DNA from: Ectocarpus siliculosus
Taxonomy: Eukaryota > Sar > Phaeophyceae > Ectocarpales > Ectocarpaceae
NCBI GenBank assembly: GCA_000310025.1
Contig: FN649743.1
Span: 2,966,626-3,030,625, forward strand
DNA: 64,000 nucleotides
Reading direction: 5' to 3'
Position 1 is the first letter of the stretch, and each line of letters begins with the position of its first letter. A program made the translations under genes and the position numbers. Below are positions 56,721-64,000 of this stretch, in pieces. The notes under the pieces are model-generated. The model made no database searches. It had not been told where the DNA came from and saw nothing but the letters and a program-made list of their open reading frames with translations.

Positions 56721-59700
56721 TCAGCCGGGGGGTGCCTGGTTAACCTGCGTTTCCCGTTGCTTCTTTGCCGCCGATGCAGACATCACTCGCGGGGGCGGGG
56801 TGGCGGAGACGGAGGAGATACCACCACCGGCGGCGGCAGCAGCAGCTTCAGCAGCAGCTGTACTACCGGTGTCGATCTTGCTTCCTCTACGCCGCGCCCG
56901 CCGAGGCGAAAGCCTCCTCGTGATGGAAAACCCTTCTCCTCCTCCCTCGTCCCCGGTCCCCTCGGATGTTGCTGCTGCTGATGATGATTCCGCCGCATCT
57001 CCGGAGAACTTGGACCCGACGACGACAGACTTTAGCCCGGCGGGGGGCCACCCGCCGTCCGCCGCTTGCGGCAAGGGCTGATCGAAGCCTTTGCCGAAGG
57101 TGAGGTGCGTGAGGGAGGGAGTCGGCCACGGCGAGGACACGATCGGCTTGTTGAAGCGGTCCCCGAACGTCGCGCGCTGCAGCGAGGAGGGCCACCTCAG
57201 ACCAGCTACCGGCTGGTTGAAGTGGGTACCGAAAACGATCTCCTCGAGAGAGCCGGAGAAACTTTTTTTTTCGTTTTTTCGGTTTCCGTTTTTATTTTGT
57301 GGTAGTGGTTTTAACGGGGAACAGGTACACGGGGGGAAAGGCAAACGTGAGGGCATGCAAAGTGGTGGGGCGGTGCTTCATATTCATCGTCAGTGACCAC
57401 CCCACTGGTTGTGTTAGGCAATGAGGCGTACCATCCCCAAAACGGGGACGACGTCGACTGTCATCATCACAAGGCAGTAGTTCAGGATAGTGTCATGCAA
57501 ATGTCACCATGCCGCATCATGCGGCATGAGCCAAGAGGGCGATCGCTACAGGCAGTCCATGCCCGTGACGTGCATCCGGAAGGAGACTGTCGCTTTACGC
57601 CACCTCAACAAAAACGCAAACTCCCATTGCCCCGTCGGGAAGAGCCGCGGAGGAATCGACAAGGTAGACAGTCGTGCTACAGTGGTGAGACAGGAGCACA
57701 TGAGGGGCCGAGCAAACGCAGCAGTTACGCCTCGTAAAGGTGCGCCCAATTCCCGCGTCGAAAGCCGAACCTCCAACCCAAACGGTCTAGACTCCGAGGA
57801 ACACCAACAGCCACCACAAGCCAAACAACTTTGCCCTTTGCTTTGTGGAAATAAAAAATTAATTCACCTGCAATTCTCGACCGGCTGGTTGAAACCCGTC
57901 CCGAACACGAGTTTTCTTAGAGATTTTGGCCTGACGTGTGAGAGGAGGGGGGGGCAGTTGATGTACTCATGAAAATGCATGTCGTAGTCGTTAGACCATT
58001 GATCTCGCATCCCTTCAATGCCGGGAAGGAGCGATATGCCCGTGTTCGCACCGGCCCAGGCTACGTTTCACAAGGAAAAAAAAACAGAATCTGATCAGCA
58101 TCCTCGCCCTTTGGGTGTGCCGCGGCAACAACGATCTGTAACAGCGTATTTCGAGGGGGCCATAGGGTTATCGTGTGCTGCTTGCCCTCTCCCGCTCCGT
58201 GTTTGGTTTCGTGCTCGGGTTTTTAGCGATGATACTGCTGGTTACGCTTGCAAAGGCGATGCACACACCAATCGAGGACGACCTACTGTTCTTGGCTGTT
58301 GCAACTGCCCAGCGGCACGACGGGGCGGAGGTCGATACGTGAGCCCCTGTTTTCGTCCAAGGCCAAGCGCCTCTGACCCGAATGTGTGTGTGTGTAATTC
58401 TTTCGTTCATGCTCACCGAAGGGAGAACCGACGGTATTCTCCCGCACGCCCGAACCGGAACATGCATCGCCGGGCCGCTTTTTCCTATGTTTTTTTGGGA
58501 CAGGACCCCACAACGCACTTCGAGAGAACCTGCTATTACCGGACCCTGGGCGTAGCTCGTGCCGCACTGCAGATGTCAAGAAAATCTCGGCCATCACTAT
58601 AATAGCGCGTGTCGCAACATCACACATGTCAGGAAAAACTCAACCGCTATCCGAAACATAACAAGATGCTTGCTGAACGTTATTTCTACCACGCACCACT
58701 TCACGCGCTCGATCGGGTTGTTGAAGTAGGATCCAAAGGTCATCTCCTCCAAGCTGTCCGGCCAGTCGGCTTCCTCGACCTTCTGCTTGAAGTTCGCTCC
58801 GAAGACGAGGCGTCTGAGCCCTGGAGGCCACGCAACGCCTTCCTGCTCTCTCGCGGAGAGGGGGGGGCAGGCAAAGCGCATGGACGGGTCGGAGACAGAT
58901 AAGGCAACAGAGGTGTCGACCAAAACAACATCAGCGCCGATACATAGCCTTGAACGAAGCCGACACGCATCGGAACAACAAAACAATTAACAAGAGAGGT
59001 GAGAGATAAACAAAACACAGAACAATATGAAGGCACGGTGATGTTGTAGCATTCACATGGTGTTTGTGGATTCACGTGTGCCTTTCGTGCCGCAGCTGGA
59101 TGGTGGGAGGACAACGAACTCCCATCAATCGATATGCCAAACCTTACGGAAATGCAGGCAGGAAGGACCTGCTGCAACGCAAGCACGACCTAGCTGCAAC
59201 ATCAAATTTGCATACACTCGAGAACCTGGAAGGGAATCAACTCAAAATTTGCCCACTCTTCCAATCTACCAATACCCTCTTCCGCCTCTGTGTCCAGCTT
59301 AACCTCGCCCCCCGAGGTCAATGGCCTAACGACTACGGCATGCAAGGCTATGAGCACACCCCCACGGCGACCGCCGCCAACCAACGTCCCGCACCCCCGC
59401 TTGTCTCACCACAGGCTGATTGAAATGCCCACCGAACACCACCTCTTCCAGTGACGGCGGCAAGAAAACGGCCCACTCCGCCGCCCCCGCTCCAGGCGGC
59501 GGCGGCCCCGACCTCTTAGCGGGCACGACCATCGCCGCCTTATCGCCGCCGCTAGAAGGACGGGGAGAAGAAGGGCGTCCGGCGGCGGCAATGGCGGCGG
59601 CGGCGGGGCGGGGGTTGAAGGCCATCCCGAAGTGCACGGCCTTGAGGTCGGGGGGCCAGTCGATTTCGACGCCGTCGGCGGGAAGGCGGTTGAAGGCGAA

Positions 59701-62700
59701 GGCGAAGGTAAGGGTCTCCAGGTCCAGCGGGAGGTCGAGCGCGAAGTCGTCTCCGAGGTCCTCGTCGTTCCTGCGGCGAAACAAAACCCGACCAGAACGA
59801 CCACGACCAAAAAAAAAAGTAAGAACAAGGAGAAAATGAAGAATAATAAGAACTAGGAGATTAATGTTTGAGGAGGAGAGGGACGGGGGCGGGGTGTACT
59901 CATGTGTGCTGCATGCCCTATTTGGTAGGCCATTGACCACGCGTCCAATCGAGAGGACGAACGGGGGGAGTTCACGAGAGGTGTAGGCTTGACACGGGTG
60001 GGTGTCTTGGTGAAATAAACAAGGGCGACGCGGGGTCTCCAGCATGGACACGGAAGGCGAGCGGCGCAAATACATACACGATGACTTTTCGTGCAAAGAT
60101 GGTAAGACAGTTTGTGAGGGCCGAGAGCAAGACATCGGCTGCTATGTCGCGCGTCGGAAAAATGAAGATCACCACCCCGCCCATTGCCTCTACCGTTCTT
60201 CCTGGCTGTCAGCGTGGTGAAGCTTTCGTTACCTCTTCGTCCTGTACGCAGGAGCACGAGGCCCGAACGAGCTAGGCCGAGACTTCAGCACATCAAACAA
60301 AACGAACAAGCACCCCTGTATGCCTCCTGCGGCCTTGCTAACGCCACACGGACGGAGAAAACCTAAGCCAGCGGCAAGGAACAAAACCAAACCAAGCAAA
60401 CGATCGACCTCACACACACACGTACACCACAACCCAAGCCAGAAAATCGCATCCCATCTCTCCCATCCCTCAAAGAAACGCAGTCCAACCCTCTGACCTG
60501 TCCCAGGTGATGTGGGAGACGCGCAAGGGCGACACCCGGCTCTCGGCGAGAGCATTGCTCGTGGCGGTAGCGGGACCCATCCGGCCACCGTCACCGCTCG
60601 CCTCCGCCGCCCCCCAGGCGCGGTCCCTTCCGCCGACGCGGGGAGGGGGTGGGGACGGGGGCGACCACACGTGCTGCGGCGTACCGGCGGTGACCTTGAC
60701 GTGGAAGGTGCGCCCGCGGCGGAAGGCCCGGCACGCCTCCTGCGACACCGCGGCAACGGCGGCGGCGGGGAGTTGAGTGTCGTCGTCGCCGTCGGGGGGC
60801 AGGAAGCCTGAGCGCGCGGCGATGCCGAGGGCCTCGCCGGCAACGGCCGCGGACGCCTGGGCCGCCGCCGCGGCTGCTTCTTCTTCTCCGACGGCGGCGG
60901 CGGCGGCGGCGGCGGCCGCTTCCTCTTCCTTCTCCTCTGCAGCTACGATGGTGTCGTCACCCTCTTTCTCCTCCTGCTGGTTTGCCTCTCCGACCACGGC
61001 GGCGTCGGCGTCGTCCTCTTCCTTCTCCTTTGCTGCCATGATCGTGTCGTCCGCCTCCGCCTCCTTCTCAACTTCCTGCTGTGCTCTACCGACGGCGTCG
61101 TTCGCCACTACCACCACCTCCTCTTCCTCCTCCTCCTCCTCCTCCTCCTCCTCCTTCTCGTTTGCTGCTACAATGGTTTCGTCCTCCTCCTTCTCCTGCT
61201 TGGCTTTTCCGACGGCGGCGTCGTACACCTCCTCCTCCTCCTCCTCCTCCTCCTCCTCCTCCTCCTCCACGAACTCTTCCGCCGAAGCTTGTAGGGTCGG
61301 CGGCACTGAGGACACCACGGCGCCACCGCCGCATCCGGCAGGTGGCTCTTCTTGGGCATCGGTGCCGGCGCCGGCGGCGCCGGCGGCAGCGACGGTCGTC
61401 TTCTTGTCCAAAGGAGCCACGGGGCAGGAACCAGGGTGTTCGATGTCGACCGCTGCTGCTGCTTCTACCGCGGTATCGTCATCGGATGGGGCGGCCGCTT
61501 CTGCTCCTGTGGCGTCTGCGCCCGCCTCAGGCTCGGGATACTCTTCTTCTCCCTCCGTCGGCTTGCCGGTCGTTGCCGTTGCAGCGGCAGCAGCGGTCGG
61601 GTCTTCTCCACCTACCACCGAAGTAGGAACCGTGGACGGTGACGATGGCTCTCCCTCGATAGGCTCTTCGGCTTGAAGTTCACCGCTCTCGCCATCCAAA
61701 GCGGCGGCATCAGCAGCAGCCGTGTTTTCCTCCCCGGATGGGGGGGTCGTCGCCACAACATCATCCGCGGAACCCCCGCCGGTCTCAGAAAGCCCTTCCT
61801 CGCCTGCGTCCGCAGCCGCCTCTCCCTCCTCCTTCTCCTCCTCCTCGCCGTCCCCTGTCGCAACCACCACTGCCGCCGCCTCGACCTCGAGATCGCTCGA
61901 GTCGGGCGGGACGCCCTCCGCGCTACCGGCCGGCCCTTCCGCCGGGCTGCTGCTGCTGCCGTCTTCCTGCTCGGTGCCGCCGCCGCCGCCGCCGCCACCC
62001 TCCTCCACGACGGGGACAGATGATTCGGCGGAACCCCCGCTCTCTCCGACTACGGCGGCAGACTCGTCGCCGGTGCTGCTGCTGGCGCCGCCGCCGGCCT
62101 CGTCTTCCTCCCTCTCTCCTTGATCCAGTGTGCGTGCCCCCTCCTCCGGCCCTACTCCGTCGGTGCCGTCGCTCTGCTGTCCCGAGCCGTTACCCTCCTC
62201 CGGCGGCGGTCCCGCCGGGTCCTCCTCTCCCTGCGCGGCCGCGTCATCAGCCGCTGCCGCCACGGCCGCCGCCTCCGGCGGCCGCCCCGGGCTGTCCTGC
62301 CCCCGAGCCTGCCGGGAGTTGCCCCTCTCCTCCTCCTCCTCCTCCAACCCCACCCTCTTCTTCCCCGAGAGTTGGGGGCGGGGACGCCTCGCGTTCGGCC
62401 TCTAGCGGCGTCGACGGGATAGATAAATCCGCCTGCGACGTCTCTTGTCCTCCCCCCTCGACTTCGTCGCTAGTCCTGTCCACGGCGCCCCCTGCATCCC
62501 CCTTATCCTCCTCTTCCTCGTCGAGAGGCTTACGTTTCGTGCCCGCCGCCGCCGCTGCCGCCGCGACACCGTCGTCATCGTTCACGCCGCCGCTGTCGCT
62601 CTCGCTTCCGGGTTGGCTACCGCCGCCGGCGCGCGCCGCTTCGGAGGCCTTCCGGCACCGCCGCGGAAGGCCCACCCTCGGCGGAAGCGGCGGGAGCTAA

Positions 62701-62898
62701 GGCTTCTTGAGGCGCAGACGTTAACACGACCGCCCCCGCTGCTTCGGCGGCGTCGGCATTCTCCGAGACGGGGGGTTCGTCGGTCGAACCGACGCCGACG
62801 CCCTGTACCTCAGCCCCACCCTTGGAGTCGCTCCCGCCGCGGGACCCCCCGCTACCGTCGTCGACGCCGGCGGCGGCGCCGTCTGCGGCGGCGGGCAT
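56721..62898 (-). CDS. acidic FNIP-repeat protein
   Basis: The 3' exons join with consistent phases: (acidic exon)-60498, 59770-59410, 58842-58697, 57930-57868 and 57261-56721. They encode about ten 22-26-residue FNIP-type repeats, such as LEEVVFGGHFNQPVEGVAWP, LRRLVFGANFKQKVEEADWP, LEEMTFGSYFNNPIERVKWP and LRKLVFGTGFNQPVENC; several introns fall inside repeats. A C-terminal tail rich in Ser, Ala and Gly follows. The long N-terminal exon is Glu/Ala/Gly-rich with poly-Glu runs. It is read in one frame from 62353 to 60498, but similar acidic sequence continues upstream in two other frames (62675-62360 and 62898-62680), so the 5' structure is unresolved (missed introns or base errors). A KRKPLDEEEE patch may be a nuclear signal. 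FNIP repeats are leucine-rich-like protein-binding modules; an intracellular scaffold role is inferred. Confidence 0.75.
57961..58010 (-). repeat. SINE-like short repeat (GGTCAATGG family)
   Basis: On the minus strand: GATCAATGGTCTAACGACTA, CGACATGC, CATGAGTACAT. It lies in a FNIP gene intron. Confidence 0.55.
59315..59363 (+). repeat. SINE-like short repeat (GGTCAATGG family)
   Basis: GGTCAATGGCCTAACGACTA, CGGCATGCAAGGCTATGAGC and ACACCCCCA. It lies in a FNIP gene intron, close to the 59410 donor. Confidence 0.55.
59891..59940 (-). repeat. SINE-like short repeat (GGTCAATGG family)
   Basis: On the minus strand: GTGGTCAATGGCCTACCAAA, GGGCATGC, CACATGAGTACACCCC. It lies in a FNIP gene intron. 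Confidence 0.5.
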
Positions 62899-63013
62899 GG
62901 GTCGGGCGACGGGCTCCGCCGGTGGGGTGGCCCCGACCTCGCCTGGTGTCGATGGCGATTGCCCGCGTTTGTTACCCGTGGTGTTTTTTCGGCGCGTGTA
63001 CGTGTAGGGAGAT

Positions 63014-63573
63014 GCCAGACAGTGATGGGATGAGGACAGAGGAGGAGGTGGAGGAGGAGGAGGGGCAGGAGAAAGGCAAATGGGCGTTGTTGTTGGGGAA
63101 TACTCTTACACGCTGAAAACCGGTGCAGCGCGCAACTCAGATGTCAGCCCTAGACTAACGGGGCTCATGCCGGAAAGGATAACTGCTGTGGCAAGTTTCC
63201 TCTTAGACGAGTGTTGTCCTCATCAGAAGTTGCACCGCGGACAGGTTCCCAAAACAAAAAAAAAAAAAAAAGCATTCAACGCCCTAAAGCTTCCGGAAGC
63301 AATCCGCACCAACATAGCCGATAAAACCTCAACTTTTATCGCCCAAGAGAGTGCGGGTGCACGGACTGCCTGCGCAAAGAAAGTAGGCTATTACGAAAGA
63401 GAACCAGGCAGGGCGAACGCAGACCCTAACCCCAACCCCAACCTCAACCAAGCCGAATCTATACATTTTCCAGCATGTTTGCTTGCGTGGGAAAACATGC
63501 GCAGACTTCTGGGTGGCACACCAACATGGCTAGGCGAGTCAAACGGGCGGGATGGGATCTAAACCTAGTGTAC
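63014..63573. other. no gene recognised; probable intron
   Basis: Lies between the 63574 donor and the unresolved acidic N-terminal frames of the FNIP gene. A long CT-rich minus-strand tract at about 63010-63080 would suit a splice acceptor. It includes an A-run near 63257 and a degenerate CCCTAACCCC patch near 63424. Confidence 0.4.
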
Positions 63574-63738
63574 CTTCAGCCTCCGGTGGCGAAACGCCTT
63601 GTCCCCCTCCAGGACCATGTTCAGGGATAAGAGCTGCGGCATCAGCGTGGCCTGCTTGTGTCGATGCGCCCACTCCGACTCCTGCGTCTGGGACATGACC
63701 ACCGCTCGCGACCGCTTCCACGACTCCATCTCCAACAC
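63574..63738 (-). CDS. 55-codon internal exon, probably 5' part of the FNIP gene
   Basis: Bounded by a strong acceptor (CTCTTTGTCTCAG|GTGTTGG) and a donor (CTGAAG|GTACAC), open in one frame. The peptide starts VLEMESWKRSRAVVMSQTQE and later has LSLNMVLEGDKAFRHRR; it looks helical. I do not recognise a family. Its orientation and place suggest it belongs to the FNIP gene, but the phase to the next readable acidic frame does not match, so an intervening exon or error is likely. Confidence 0.55.
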
Positions 63739-63903
63739 CTGAGACAAAGAGAAAGGAGGCAAGTCAGCGGTAGCCGCACGGCGTCTTGATTTATCCGTAG
63801 GCAGCACACCATACAAGTACACCCCTGGACCGAATTTCGAACGTGGATTACTCCACGACGAAGAGGATGCCAATAAACAAAGGTTACCACGATTTCTGAA
63901 CGC

Positions 63904-63906
<3 letters not shown>

Positions 63907-63975
<69 letters not shown>
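63907..63975 (+). repeat. (CT)n microsatellite
   Basis: About 34 pure CT repeats, followed by TGTGTGTG. Confidence 0.95.
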
Positions 63976-63982
<7 letters not shown>

Positions 63983-64000
63983 TTCTCTCTTTTCTTTTTA

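Noticed and set aside
60777-61676. Long plus-strand Ser/Ala-rich frame
   Set aside because: It is the antisense shadow of the Glu/Ala-rich FNIP gene exon, produced by GAG/GCC triplet composition.

Overview
The window looks like nuclear DNA of a brown alga or a close stramenopile relative. This is inferred, because no rRNA or organelle marker is present. Genes are sparse and intron-rich with GT-AG splice sites. Secreted proteins carry WSC modules, Pro/Thr linkers and a VWD domain, one gene carries FNIP-type repeats, and most of the rest is retrotransposon and repeat DNA. No bacterial-style operon, CRISPR array or convincing functional tRNA was seen.

Layout. 1.9-12.0 kb, minus strand: exons of a large secreted multidomain protein (signal peptide, three WSC domains, a phospholipase A2-like domain, then VWD and a YfaP/DUF2135-like domain), possibly one gene or two adjacent genes. 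12.6-13.6 kb: an AT-rich block full of GATC/TTGAT palindromic words. 14.3-18.7 kb: a 5'-truncated RTE-like LINE whose 3' end is split by a 2,032-bp element with 14-bp terminal inverted repeats and an 8-bp target duplication. 19-24 kb: duplicated segments and minisatellites. 24.1-24.4 kb: a gene-exon relic. 25.3-30.3 kb: LINE 3' fragments and a longer LINE copy that itself carries a 231-bp insertion. 33.8-34.9 kb: a Ty3/gypsy relic. 36.9-43.5 kb, minus strand: a six-exon type I membrane protein with a Notch/LNR module, with some exon-like frames on the opposite strand in its introns. 44.6-45.1 kb: SINE-like repeats. 46.2-51.2 kb, minus strand: a Ty1/copia element with frameshifts, ending at a 10-N assembly gap. 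51.26-51.53 kb: hairpin DNA including a 66-bp perfect palindrome. 56.7-63.7 kb, minus strand: a gene with an acidic, Glu/Ala-rich N-terminus followed by about ten FNIP-type repeats.

The three host genes were assembled by hand. Signal-peptide, domain and splice-phase continuity agree across 9 exons (WSC-PLA2 part), 6 exons (LNR gene) and 5 exons (FNIP gene). The WSC/VWD and LNR proteins are predicted to act at the cell surface or in the cell wall. The FNIP protein has no visible signal peptide and is probably intracellular. Nothing in the sequence shows the three genes to be functionally linked.
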